From assembly GCA_003142185.1 (NCBI GenBank), contig PLOR01000083.1, positions 73,666 through 136,913 of the forward strand: a stretch of DNA of 63,248 nt, in the 5' to 3' direction. Of this stretch, positions 54,068-61,464 are shown piece after piece. The DNA is from Bryobacterales bacterium (GTDB lineage: Bacteria > Acidobacteriota > Terriglobia > Bryobacterales > Bryobacteraceae). A program made the translations under genes and the position numbers. Positions within the stretch are counted from its first letter, which is position 1, and each line of letters begins with the position of its first letter. The notes under the pieces are model-generated. The model saw nothing but the letters and a program-made list of their open reading frames with translations. It did no database searches and was not told the DNA's origin.

Positions 54068-54603
54068 GGTTCCGTTGCGCGAAACGCGAGCCGATGGGGC
54101 TGGGTGGGCCGGAGGATCGCGATCACACGAATTTGGCGTGAATAATCACCGTTGAATCAATAGTTTCCAAGGGACGGACGGCGCCCAAGGGGAATGCGCG
54201 GTGTAACCTTGGGGCATGCTAACTGCTTACATAGAGAGAAACGTTCCGGGCCTGAAAATGCCGAGAACGGAAGGCGAGCGCGACGATGCCGGCATCCGCT
54301 TCAAGGGCGAGATCGGGAGCGGCCGAACCTCCACGCGGGACGCATTCATCATGGAGGGAAAACGCCTGTTCCAATCGGGGTACCGTCCGTGGGGAGAGCG
54401 CCGCGACGTGCCTGTGGACCCTGTTCTTCGTTTCCACCGCCGGCTGGATGAGCCGGATCCATGGACGGATCCGTGGTGGCCGCTTAGGCCGCCCAGCCGG
54501 CGTTGAGACGGCGCGTTTGGTAGGTTGGCGGGCGCGATGATGAGGCGCGAGACCGAAATTGATTCCGGTTCTGCGGGTCCGATATTCTTACTAAGACCCT
54601 ATC
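54068..54603. other. Intergenic region, no supported gene
   Basis: Several short overlapping open frames run through 54194-54540, the longest 96 codons from ATG 54216. None has a ribosome site, a recognisable family or consistent codon use, so none is called. The region separates the polysaccharide locus from the TA island. Confidence 0.5.
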
Positions 54604-54984
54604 GTGAGGCCCCACACCATCGTGCCCGTCCAAGACGCCTGCGAACGCCCGGTGTCGTCTCTCGATTCCCAGATCGCCGAGCTGAAGAGCCGCCGGCGCT
54701 CCCCGATCGAATTCGACGAATGGAAGCCCAGCCCTTTCTATTACCTCTATGCTCCGGTGGGCGCACTATTGGTCTACTTCCTTACGGGACCCCCGTGGCT
54801 GGGACTGGGCAAGCTGGCCGCCACCGGACTCTGTTTCGGGTTCCTCTGTTATCTTCCCGTCATCTACAACCGCCTTCGCTTCTGGTTGTTTTTCCGCTGG
54901 CCGAATAAACGCCTGCACCGGAGGATCGCATCGCTAGAGGCTCAACTGGGTCGCCGGAGCGGCTCCGGCGGCCAGAACGCATGA
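54604..54984 (+). CDS. Small two-helix membrane protein
   Basis: I do not recognise this 126-residue protein. A short N-terminal helix with heptad character (LDSQIAELKSRRRSPIEFDE) is followed by two membrane helices (YYLYAPVGALLVYFLTG and LGKLAATGLCFGFLCYLPVI) and a basic tail with a second helix (NKRLHRRIASLEAQLGRRSG). The start is GTG 54604 without a strong ribosome site. It may be the last gene of the polysaccharide region or the first of the island. Confidence is moderate because hydrophobic pattern and charge distribution look protein-like. Confidence 0.55.
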   Translation: MRPHTIVPVQDACERPVSSLDSQIAELKSRRRSPIEFDEWKPSPFYYLYAPVGALLVYFLTGPPWLGLGKLAATGLCFGFLCYLPVIYNRLRFWLFFRWPNKRLHRRIASLEAQLGRRSGSGGQNA

Positions 54985-55072
54985 CCCGTCACCGATGACG
55001 ACGCAGCAGAGCAGCACAACCCAGACGGCCAGGATTGGCGCCGGCGTTAGTTGCGGAGCCTTGCTGGGTCTG

Positions 55073-55179
55073 CCGGTCCGCGCCTGCATCGCCATCCTCT
55101 GAACCCGCGCGATATTCCCTCCTACGCGGCCAACTCCCCTGACAATTTCACGCTGTGACCTGCGAGGCCGGAAGTGTGT
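55073..55179. repeat. Direct repeat flanking HEPN/MNT, copy 1
   Basis: 107 bases (from CCGGTCCG to GGAAGTGTG) that match 56063-56168 at roughly 80% by eye. The copies enclose the HEPN/MNT pair at 55216-55928. The shared central words are GCATCGCCATCCTCTGA and CCCTGACAA, then GTGACCTGC with GGCCGGA. A shorter third match lies at 56220-56245. Confidence 0.65.
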
Positions 55180-55215
55180 GCGCCGCGGCAGAGCGCGGAA
55201 GGCACACCCGGTACG

Positions 55216-55617
55216 TCAGAGCATCCGCACCTGGGCCAGTACGAAATCGCGCAGATGTGACGCCGCCGCCATGGCCGCTGCGACTTCTTCCGGCCGGACG
55301 TCTTCCGCTAGGTCGTCCGGGTACCGACTCTCGATGTAGTATCGTTTGAGGAACACGGCGTCATCCACGAGCAGTTGGAACGAATCGTCGAATGCTATGC
55401 AGTCTTCGAGCAGCACATCGACGTGATGAATTCGCTTCGGCGATTGCCTGCGAAGCAGAAGATACCCCTTCAAATACTTCTCAGCCACTTGCTGGCAAAG
55501 AAAACAGATGGTGGCCGCCGGACCTCCGTGCTCAGCAAGGATAGATGCAGCGGTGAAGTCCTCTTCAGCCTTCAGTCGCCACGTCTCGAACGTCGTCACA
55601 TCGTAATCCGGCGTCAT
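55216..55617 (-). CDS. hepT: HEPN-domain toxin
   Basis: The 133-residue helical protein has ICFLCQQVAEKYLKGYLLLR and R-Q-S-P-K-R-I-H, fitting the HEPN R-x4-6-H RNase motif. HEPN proteins cleave RNA and are neutralised by AMPylation by the MNT partner. The start overlaps the MNT gene by 4 bases (ATGA). It is part of a cassette between the two 107-base repeats. Confidence 0.86.
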   Translation of the reverse strand: MTPDYDVTTFETWRLKAEEDFTAASILAEHGGPAATICFLCQQVAEKYLKGYLLLRRQSPKRIHHVDVLLEDCIAFDDSFQLLVDDAVFLKRYYIESRYPDDLAEDVRPEEVAAAMAAASHLRDFVLAQVRML

Positions 55618-55928
55618 GGGCGCTGATAGACAACCTGACCAGTCGCAAGGATTTCCCGGATGAAAGGACCGTTGCGACGCAGCCGTTCCTCCATTTCCTC
55701 AGGTGTCAACACTAACAAGTCATACGGCACACCAGAGCCAAACAGTTGCCGCGTCAGGCGAACCTCACGCTCTGGACGCGGAAGCGTCGAGTGACTGATC
55801 ACCAGCAGATCGATGTCACTGTTTTCTGTAGCCGTGCCGCTGGCGTACGAACCGAAAAGAATGATCTTCTCCGGTCGCTCCGCCGCAACGATTCTGGCTG
55901 TCAACTGCGCGATCTGTTCGTGATACAT
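55614..55928 (-). CDS. mntA: MNT nucleotidyltransferase antitoxin
   Basis: The 104-residue protein has KIILFGSYASGTATENSDID (G-S-x10-D-x-D) and so binds Mg-ATP. It AMPylates the HEPN toxin encoded just downstream, with a 4-base overlap. The ATG 55928 is chosen; two other in-frame starts lie upstream (55958 and 56000), and GGGGCAG precedes the chosen one. The MNT-first order is usual. Confidence 0.86.
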   Translation of the reverse strand: MYHEQIAQLTARIVAAERPEKIILFGSYASGTATENSDIDLLVISHSTLPRPEREVRLTRQLFGSGVPYDLLVLTPEEMEERLRRNGPFIREILATGQVVYQRP

Positions 55929-56062
55929 GCTGCCCCGTGCCCCAGTATACAACGTCATTGTTTGCGCTTCGCAGGTGCGTGTGCCGATCATTGGATTCAC
56001 GTCATCTTCACCGGGATGAACAGCGCCGGGTTTTCTGTTTTTCTCGCAATCCCTCAGCCTTC

Positions 56063-56168
56063 CCGGTCCGTGCTTGCATCGCCATCCTCTGAGCCGCGCG
56101 TAATTCTCTCCTGCGCGGGCTCATTTCCCTGACAACCTCATGCGGTGACCTGCCGGGCCGGAGGTGTG
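56063..56168. repeat. Direct repeat flanking HEPN/MNT, copy 2
   Basis: 106 bases matching 55073-55179. A further partial copy (GGGCCGGAGGCGTGTCC) is at 56220-56245. The gene-free interval 55929-56256 contains only these repeats and the end of the MNT upstream region. Confidence 0.65.
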
Positions 56169-56256
56169 CTCCTACTACTCGACTTCTTCTCCTGACTCTG
56201 AAAACCCAGAATGCACATTGTGAACCGACGGGCCGGAGGCGTGTCCGAAGCGTCGC

Positions 56257-56742
56257 CTACCACCGCTGCTCGCCGGAGATGCTCTTCGAAAGTGTGCGAA
56301 AGAACTCAACTGGTGTCGCAAACCGTAGGCCTGTCCGCTGCGCAACGGCCGGCGTGAAGTGTTTGGTGTTGTGCGTGAGAAACCAATCGGGGCGACTCGC
56401 CATGGCAGACAACAGTACCGGAACGTCTGCGGCGTGACGAATCAGATGGCGTGCGGCCTTGACCTCCGCCTGGCCTGGATAGGAGACGATCTCCGGCTTC
56501 ATGAGCGCAATCAGACGGGTGTAGTTCTCTACCACCCGGTTTCCCTCGCCGGATTCAAGCCCGGTCAGGCGGATCAAAAGGTTGTCTTCAACCTCGTCGC
56601 GAACCGCTTCGGCAAGAACAAGCCGGCAAATGCGGGCTGCGCACAACGAGAGAACAGCTTTGTCCAGTCCCCAGGTCGAAACTATGCCGGCAGTTAACAC
56701 GTTCGAGTCGAGGAAAAGACGGATGCGCTCCTTCTGACTCAA
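56257..56742 (-). CDS. PIN-domain toxin
   Basis: The 161-residue protein has IRLFLDSNVLTAGIVSTWGL (Asp in the first strand), an acidic VLAEAVRDEVEDNLL segment, ADVPVLLSAMASRPDWFLTH (Asp) and TKHF, as in the COG2405/PIN_3-type PIN toxins. It overlaps the AbrB-type antitoxin gene by 4 bases. RNase activity is inferred from the family. Confidence 0.82.
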   Translation of the reverse strand: MSQKERIRLFLDSNVLTAGIVSTWGLDKAVLSLCAARICRLVLAEAVRDEVEDNLLIRLTGLESGEGNRVVENYTRLIALMKPEIVSYPGQAEVKAARHLIRHAADVPVLLSAMASRPDWFLTHNTKHFTPAVAQRTGLRFATPVEFFRTLSKSISGEQRW

Positions 56743-57077
56743 CGGCCCTTGGTCCGGCGCGTTCCACCTCGTTCTTGCCCTGCCAACTCAGAATAGCGGC
56801 GCTCAAAGACACGCTGTCGCGCCTCGGGCAACGTTTCGAGCAAATCCGTGGGAGTGAGTTGACGCCGCTCAAACACGGAGGCGATGGATTCGCAGAGAAT
56901 CCGGAAGCGGTTCTGTTCCGGGATCAGCATGAGACCTTCTCCAACCCGCAGCACCGCGACGGAAGAACCAGCGCCCAAACCAAGATCATCGCGATATTGC
57001 TTGGGAATCGTGAGTTGCCCCTTCTCGCCGATCCGCGTGTTCGCTAGATATTCGACCTGTGACTGGGTAGTGGACAT
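56739..57077 (-). CDS. AbrB/MazE-type antitoxin
   Basis: The 112-residue protein has the AbrB swapped-hairpin domain: ANTRIGEKGQLTIPKQYRDD then LGLGAGSSVAVLRVGEGLML. The C-terminal half (ERRQLTPTDLLETLPEARQR) is the toxin-binding part. A palindromic operator (57089-57103) lies 11 bases before the start, as expected for autoregulation. Partner of the downstream PIN gene. Confidence 0.85.
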   Translation of the reverse strand: MSTTQSQVEYLANTRIGEKGQLTIPKQYRDDLGLGAGSSVAVLRVGEGLMLIPEQNRFRILCESIASVFERRQLTPTDLLETLPEARQRVFERRYSELAGQERGGTRRTKGR

Positions 57078-57088
57078 GGTTCAACCTC

Positions 57089-57103
57089 GTAGGAATATCC
57101 TAC
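57089..57103 (-). promoter_or_regulatory. Operator dyad of the AbrB/PIN module
   Basis: GTAGGA-ATA-TCCTAC is a perfect 6-base inverted repeat with a 3-base centre, 11 bases upstream of the antitoxin start. AbrB-type antitoxins bind such symmetric sites, so this is probably the autoregulatory operator. No clear -35/-10 pair was found around it. Confidence 0.55.
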
Positions 57104-57232
57104 CACATTGCCCTCCTGCGCGGCTGGTTTCAATCAGAGATCTGATTCAAGCGTGCGTGGCTGGAGTAGCCCGAGAATTATCCAACCCGCCGCGTCGGCC
57201 TCTCCTTTCCGCCCTCAGCCTCGCCCACCGCC

Positions 57233-57488
57233 TCAGGCCACTTCTGTTTCCAACTCACGCCGGAGTTGGCTCATCTTGCGAATCGCCCGAGCCAAGCCGG
57301 CACCTGTCGATCCAAGTACATACTCCTGATCGCCGTACCGGCCCACGAAGGCGCCTGATTCCACTCGGATGAATGGTTTCTCGCTCAAGCGAGCGACGGT
57401 CGCCTGGATATCCAACTGGTGCGCCTCGGCGAACCTTCGTGGCCCCAGCCTGTGATACGAGTCGTCCCCCGTACGGTGATGTTTTCCG
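57233..57488 (-). pseudogene. Truncated copy of the HNH (DUF968-like) gene
   Basis: The segment is the C-terminal part of the HNH-type protein at 58721-59125. The two stretches 57231-57488 and 58719-58976 match over 258 bases at about 89-90% and end abruptly at the same word (GTGATGTTTTCCG). The remaining frame encodes ATVARLSEKPFIRVESGAFV, GRYGDQEYVLGSTGAGLARA and so on. The N-terminal Cys/His part is absent, so it cannot fold as the full enzyme. It joins directly onto a decayed hicB remnant on the other strand. Confidence 0.88.
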
Positions 57489-57694
57489 GTCGTTCTATAG
57501 CGACGTCCTGCTATCTCGCGCGGGGCGTCTGGGCGAATGCCAAGGCCCTGGAGGGTTGGCGGGAAGAGTTGGAGAGCATGCTAGGGGTTGGCTGCCGGTC
57601 AGCATTTCCGATCACTCTCCCGATACCGGATATCGACGGGCGCCACGTCGAAGTCAGAGAAGTCGCCTGAATGCCAGCCATTGGTCCAATCAAA
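57489..57694 (+). pseudogene. Relic hicB-hicA pair
   Basis: The plus strand encodes the C-terminal part of a HicB-type antitoxin: FYSDV (one frame), then after a one-base frame change GVWANAKALEGWREELE, LPIPDIDGRHVEVREVA and a stop at 57670. A HicA-like start follows as TGA-ATG: MPAIGPIK at 57671, after which HicA similarity stops near 57694, 11 bases before the end of the intact, oppositely oriented hicA. Both genes are truncated and hicB is frameshifted. The identification rests on short segments and is moderate. Confidence 0.6.
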
Positions 57695-57704
57695 GGCCCC
57701 CGAA

Positions 57705-57956
57705 CTACCTGGTCAACTTCAGTCTCTTGAGATCCTCACCCGTCCAATGCGCTTGGAGCTCAATCATCGTCCGCAATGTCTTGATTTCGAATGTCTCGCC
57801 AGGCCGGTGAAATGAGACCGTGACACGCCGCCCGTCAGAATGCAGATAGAGTTGATGCGCGCCAGCTTGACGGTCCAGAACGAAGCCGTCTCGGGAGAGG
57901 GCCGAGATTAACTCACGAGCCGTTAGGCTGCGCAAGTGCGAGTAGTTAATCGCCAT
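57705..57956 (-). CDS. hicA: HicA-family mRNA interferase toxin
   Basis: The 83-residue protein has the dsRBD-like HicA fold (ARELISALSRDGFVLDRQAG, then AHQLYLHSDGRRVTVSFHRP, GETFEIKTLRTMI). The catalytic His is in GAHQLY. HicA cleaves mRNA when HicB is absent. Three bases separate it from hicB upstream. It converges with the relic plus-strand hicA. Confidence 0.86.
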   Translation of the reverse strand: MAINYSHLRSLTARELISALSRDGFVLDRQAGAHQLYLHSDGRRVTVSFHRPGETFEIKTLRTMIELQAHWTGEDLKRLKLTR

Positions 57957-57959
57957 GTC

Positions 57960-58205
57960 TCAGACGACAACTGCGACTTGAGGCTCGCTGGACACGTGTA
58001 CTTGATCGGCGGGTTCAGTCGGCAACGCCTCACCATGTTCCATCAGGCTCTCAACAACCATCTGAACCACTTGCTGGATGTTTTTGAGCGCTTCTTGTTG
58101 GGTGTGGCCCCAAGTGGCGCCGCCCTGCCTTACCAGCGCTGGACAATATGCGTGCCAGCGCTCGCCGTCCGGCTCTACAACGATCCTGAAGTTATAGGTC
58201 TTCAT
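57960..58205 (-). CDS. hicB: HicB-family antitoxin
   Basis: The 81-residue protein has the partial RNase-H fold of HicB: YNFRIVVEPDGERWHAYCPA, then GATWGHTQQEALKNIQQVVQ. Start ATG 58205 has an excellent ribosome site (GGAGGAGG), whereas the nine-codon upstream extension does not. It neutralises the HicA encoded just downstream. The ribosome-site region is shared with the end of the truncated HEPN gene, whose stop overlaps the start codon by ATGA. Confidence 0.85.
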   Translation of the reverse strand: MKTYNFRIVVEPDGERWHAYCPALVRQGGATWGHTQQEALKNIQQVVQMVVESLMEHGEALPTEPADQVHVSSEPQVAVVV

Positions 58206-58324
58206 CGGCCTCGCCTCCTCCCAGTGTGCCACACTCCTGTCTGGAAAGGGCTACGCACCTCTAGAATCCGGCCGCGGCACTCGCGAATGTGGATTAGGTA
58301 CAAGCGCAAGTCCTTAGCCGACAT
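58202..58324 (-). pseudogene. Truncated DUF86/HEPN toxin gene
   Basis: A 40-codon frame begins MSAKDLRLYLIHIRECRGRI and LEV, like the start of a DUF86 HEPN toxin, but the rest is lost. The remaining codons run into the hicB start. It starts 5 bases downstream of the end of the MNT gene, exactly where the partner toxin should lie. The pair has therefore lost its toxin by a junction with the hicBA cassette. Confidence 0.68.
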
Positions 58325-58328
58325 GGTG

Positions 58329-58622
58329 TCAGAGTCCTATCGCTTCGGCGAGGACTCGGTCGCGGATGTAAGGATGAATCGAGCGGCTTTCGACCACGTC
58401 GATGTCGGTCCCTAGCAGATCCCTGAGATCGCCCAGAAACCTCGCGAGGTCGAAGATCGTGCGTCCTGATTCCAGGTCTACCAGGAAATCCACATCGCTA
58501 TCCGACCGGTTCTCGCCCGTCGCTACCGACCCGAATACACGTACATTGCGGCAGCCGCTCATCTCTGCCAGTCGGATAATCTCGGCTTTCTTTTCCCGCC
58601 GCAGCGTGTCCAGCGTAACCAT
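58329..58622 (-). CDS. MNT nucleotidyltransferase antitoxin (toxin partner truncated)
   Basis: The 97-residue protein has [20 protein letters not shown] (G-S-x10-D-x-D) and is a minimal nucleotidyltransferase. It closely resembles the orphan MNT at 39449 in layout (VTLDTLRREKKAEIIRLAEM / [20 protein letters not shown]). ATG 58622 has a GAGAAGGGG ribosome site. The downstream HEPN toxin is reduced to 40 codons, so this is an orphan antitoxin. Confidence 0.82.
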   Translation of the reverse strand: MVTLDTLRREKKAEIIRLAEMSGCRNVRVFGSVATGENRSDSDVDFLVDLESGRTIFDLARFLGDLRDLLGTDIDVVESRSIHPYIRDRVLAEAIGL

Positions 58623-58720
58623 AAGCTTCCCCTTCTCATTTTCCTCCAACGGCCCTTGATATTCCAGCGGGCCAATCTGTTAATTGCCTGCGGTGTTGCT
58701 GGCCGCGGCAGATCGCAGCC

Positions 58721-59125
58721 TCAGGCCACTTCTGTTTCCATCTCACGCCGGAGTTGGCGCATCCTCCGAATAGCCCGAGCCAAGCCGGCCTCCGTGGATC
58801 CCAACTCATACTCCTGATCGCCGAACCGGCCCACGAAGGTGCCTGATTCCACGCGGATGAATGGCTTCTCGCTGAGACGAGCGACGATTGCCCGGATATC
58901 CAACTGATGCACCTCGGCGAACCTCCGTGGCCCCAGCCTGTGATACGAGTCGTCCCTCGTACGGTGATGTTTTCCGCACAGAGGAATGGCGGACAGGTCG
59001 GATGACTTCTGGCCCAGACCGTGCGGCCCGGTGTGGGCTGCCTCGACTGCATAAGTCGTGCGGCACACCACGCAGGGCAGGCTCCGAATCCATCGCAGGT
59101 ATCCCGGATTGCGGACTGGTTTCAT
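58721..59125 (-). CDS. HNH-type phage nuclease-like protein (DUF968-like)
   Basis: The 134-residue protein has a Cys/His pattern of an HNH zinc nuclease: RSLPCVVCRTTYAVEAAHTG, GLGQKSSDLSAIPLCGKHHR, DSYHRLGPRRF. Similar proteins occur in phage recombination regions (DUF968/Ref-like). It is the last gene of a leftward operon, 2 bases after the Gp157-like gene. Its 3' half is duplicated at 57233-57488. Confidence 0.78.
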   Translation of the reverse strand: MKPVRNPGYLRWIRSLPCVVCRTTYAVEAAHTGPHGLGQKSSDLSAIPLCGKHHRTRDDSYHRLGPRRFAEVHQLDIRAIVARLSEKPFIRVESGTFVGRFGDQEYELGSTEAGLARAIRRMRQLRREMETEVA

Positions 59126-59127
59126 CC

Positions 59128-59772
59128 TCAGCTCCTCCGCAACGAGCGACGCCCGGTGGTTAAGTTCGCCCCAGGGACGTCCGCACCGCCGTCGATCGCC
59201 GCCCTTGACACCGAGCGCTTATCTACGGAGATTTCGGGACTCTTCACCTGTCCGAGAACCGCGGCGCGCTGCTCGACGGCGAGCCCATCCAGTAACAGCT
59301 CCCACGTCACTGCCGGCAGCCTCAATGTGAGCGTCTTATGTTCCGCAGGGATGGCTAACTCGTCGGTGACCTTCACCGATGGCGGGCACGCACGCAGGCT
59401 GAAGGTGGTGGTCTTTCCTTCCAACTTGCGGTACCTGCCCTTGCTATCGGTTCCGAGGCTCTCGATGGTCCCAATCACGTAGTCCTCCAGCCGTGCCAGA
59501 GCGCGCTCGCAAGTAGCTCTGCGTTGGCGGAGCCGGTCGATCTCGAACCGGGCAAAGTCGATCTGTTGCTCCAGATGCGCCAGGAAATGGCCGACGTGGT
59601 CGCGCTTCTCGACGGCTGCGGTCAGGGCGGCTTGGAACTCCGCACGGAACTCCTGCTCCTGCTCAGGGGAAACCAGTTCGGCGGTTTCGATGAGGGCCGC
59701 CAGCTGGTCCTCGATCAGATACAGCGGCGCGGCCGTAACCGCGGGGGAAGGAACAACGGCCAGGGCAGCCAT
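59128..59772 (-). CDS. Siphovirus Gp157-like protein
   Basis: The 214-residue protein has a long coiled coil (about residues 40-120; AALTAAVEKRDHVGHFLAHL, EIDRLRQRRATCERALARLE) followed by TFSLRACPPSVKVTDELAIP, the Gp157 family core. Gp157 proteins are phage early proteins next to recombination genes. ATG 59772 overlaps the upstream stop (TGATG). The C-terminus after residue 190 is low complexity. Confidence 0.78.
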   Translation of the reverse strand: MAALAVVPSPAVTAAPLYLIEDQLAALIETAELVSPEQEQEFRAEFQAALTAAVEKRDHVGHFLAHLEQQIDFARFEIDRLRQRRATCERALARLEDYVIGTIESLGTDSKGRYRKLEGKTTTFSLRACPPSVKVTDELAIPAEHKTLTLRLPAVTWELLLDGLAVEQRAAVLGQVKSPEISVDKRSVSRAAIDGGADVPGANLTTGRRSLRRS

Positions 59773-61412
59773 CACGCCACCTCCGGTTGCGCGGCGATGA
59801 GCGCCAGACGCTTGTAGCAAGCCAGCGCCTTGCTGGCCGATTGGAACTGACCCGGGTTCTCGACGCCGGCAAGTTGCAGTTCCTCCAGATACCGGGTCTC
59901 TCCCACCTGCTCGCGGACTTGCTCGAACGCCCTGCGCATCTCACCGAAGTTACTCCATGGCTTCCCATCGGGCTCCGCTGAAATGGCGGGGTCCGGCTGA
60001 AGTTGCTCCGGCTTGCGGTCGCGGACGTGCGGCTCCCGCGCACCAGACGGATGAACGGTTCCGACGTTGCGCGCATCGGTGTCCTCCAGGTCCTGGGTGA
60101 AGAATTCCGACGCACTCGTGGCAATCAGCGTGGCCGCCACCAGGGCGCGCTTCTGCGCCATTTTCTGGACGGTATTTACTGCATCCGCCACATCCGGATT
60201 GGGGATGCGGTAGAGCGCCGTGTCCACATCGATTTCCCAGGCGACCGACTTTCCGCGCCGGGTGAATTTCTCCACCGATCGCGCGGTCCCGGTGCGAATG
60301 GCATCGCGAAACCTCTGCCAGTGCTCGGCCGGCTTGCCATACTGTCCGGTGGTTTCGGCGCGCTCGATCGCAAAATCGAACTCGCACAAAGTGCGGCGCG
60401 CTTCGCGCTTGGGGAGGCGTGTGCGATCGATGTGTTCGGGGACCTGCTCCACCCAGCGATAGCGGTATTTGGCTTCCCAGGAATTGCAGGAACCTTCGCC
60501 CACTCCGACCACCCGTCCCTCCCGCAGGAGCCGGCAGCGGTAACGCGCATAGCAGAAGACTTCGCCGCCGTGCTGCGCGCCGGTCCAGTCGATGTCTTCC
60601 ACTACGGGCGTGAACTCCGGCTCCAGGCCGAAGAAGTTGCACAGCTTCTCGGCTCCCGGCTTGAGTAGGGTGGGCTTACTGGTGCCGGGGATTTCGCCGA
60701 AGTCTTGGTCTCTGACCATGATGCGCCGGGTAAATTCGACGATGGCAGCGCGGCGCGCCAGAGCGACTTCCATGCTCATCGCCGGCAGGAACACGCTGTC
60801 CTTGGTCGAGGGCGGGGAGGCGAGCACGATTTCGGTGCGGGTGCCACCTGCGCTATCCTGTCGTTGGTGCTGGCTATTGGTGTGAAGTGCTAATTCCTGC
60901 GCCATGGGAGCAGTCGAGTTCCCGCTCGGCTGCTCCACCACGCTTGTGTCGTTGCCTTTCTCCGGTACGAGCGCAATGGTCTGGTGCCCGTCTGATGTTT
61001 CTCCCTCACTTCTCGCTGCAATTTCTGAGTCGTCTGTGGGCCCGAGTGGCCGCAGATCGAGTGTTGCGTCAGGCGCGACGGAGTCCATGGCAGACGTTCC
61101 ATTTGCCGGAGCAAGCGGCGGCTGCGGAGCTCGCCGGACGCTCCACTCGGTCCTGTTCCGGCTGCCCTCCTTCACCACCTTCGTGCAGAGCAACAGGGGC
61201 TCGCCGGCTCCGATGGCCAGCTCTTGCAATCGTTGCTCGACGTATAGGGGCACGTACATGACCCGGTTATCGGCGAGTGAATACATCACCTGATCGCCGT
61301 AGCGGCCCTCAACGTGTTTGCCGTCCTCCGACTGGAGGGCTACTTCCACCGGGGTGTTGATCGAAAACTTCACGACTTCTTTCACGGTCTTTATCCTTTC
61401 TTCTTGACTCAT
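59772..61412 (-). CDS. Phage-type protein with N-terminal extra domain, possible annealing factor
   Basis: The 546-residue protein has an N-terminal domain (about residues 1-85; KEVVKFSINTPVEVALQSED, GDQVMYSLADNRVMYVPLYV), a Ser/Thr/Glu-rich linker (about 90-200), and a core (about 215-440; FGEIPGTSKPTLLKPGAEKL, NSWEAKYRYRWVEQ, NTVQKMAQKRALVAATLIAT, SEFFTQDLEDT). The core matches phage proteins that lie beside RecT/ERF-type annealing genes, with the same GDKPSLLKPGAEKL and NTVLKMAKKRA patterns. A direct role in strand annealing is inference. A C-terminal helical part (about 470-546) follows. It is followed by Gp157 with a one-base overlap. Confidence 0.7.
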   Translation of the reverse strand: MSQEERIKTVKEVVKFSINTPVEVALQSEDGKHVEGRYGDQVMYSLADNRVMYVPLYVEQRLQELAIGAGEPLLLCTKVVKEGSRNRTEWSVRRAPQPPLAPANGTSAMDSVAPDATLDLRPLGPTDDSEIAARSEGETSDGHQTIALVPEKGNDTSVVEQPSGNSTAPMAQELALHTNSQHQRQDSAGGTRTEIVLASPPSTKDSVFLPAMSMEVALARRAAIVEFTRRIMVRDQDFGEIPGTSKPTLLKPGAEKLCNFFGLEPEFTPVVEDIDWTGAQHGGEVFCYARYRCRLLREGRVVGVGEGSCNSWEAKYRYRWVEQVPEHIDRTRLPKREARRTLCEFDFAIERAETTGQYGKPAEHWQRFRDAIRTGTARSVEKFTRRGKSVAWEIDVDTALYRIPNPDVADAVNTVQKMAQKRALVAATLIATSASEFFTQDLEDTDARNVGTVHPSGAREPHVRDRKPEQLQPDPAISAEPDGKPWSNFGEMRRAFEQVREQVGETRYLEELQLAGVENPGQFQSASKALACYKRLALIAAQPEVA

Positions 61413-61464
61413 TGCTGTTCCTGCCGCGTGGTTGTCGCCGGAGATGCAATTCCGGTCTCGACTA

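Noticed and set aside
54216-54506. A 96-codon open frame after the polysaccharide locus
   Set aside because: No ribosome site, no family, competing frames of equal length and Arg/Pro/Trp-rich end; left as unassigned intergenic DNA.
55073-56245. Repeats around HEPN/MNT considered as integron attC sites
   Set aside because: No RYYYAAC/GTTRRRY core pair or typical L/R box symmetry could be found, and no integrase gene is visible.
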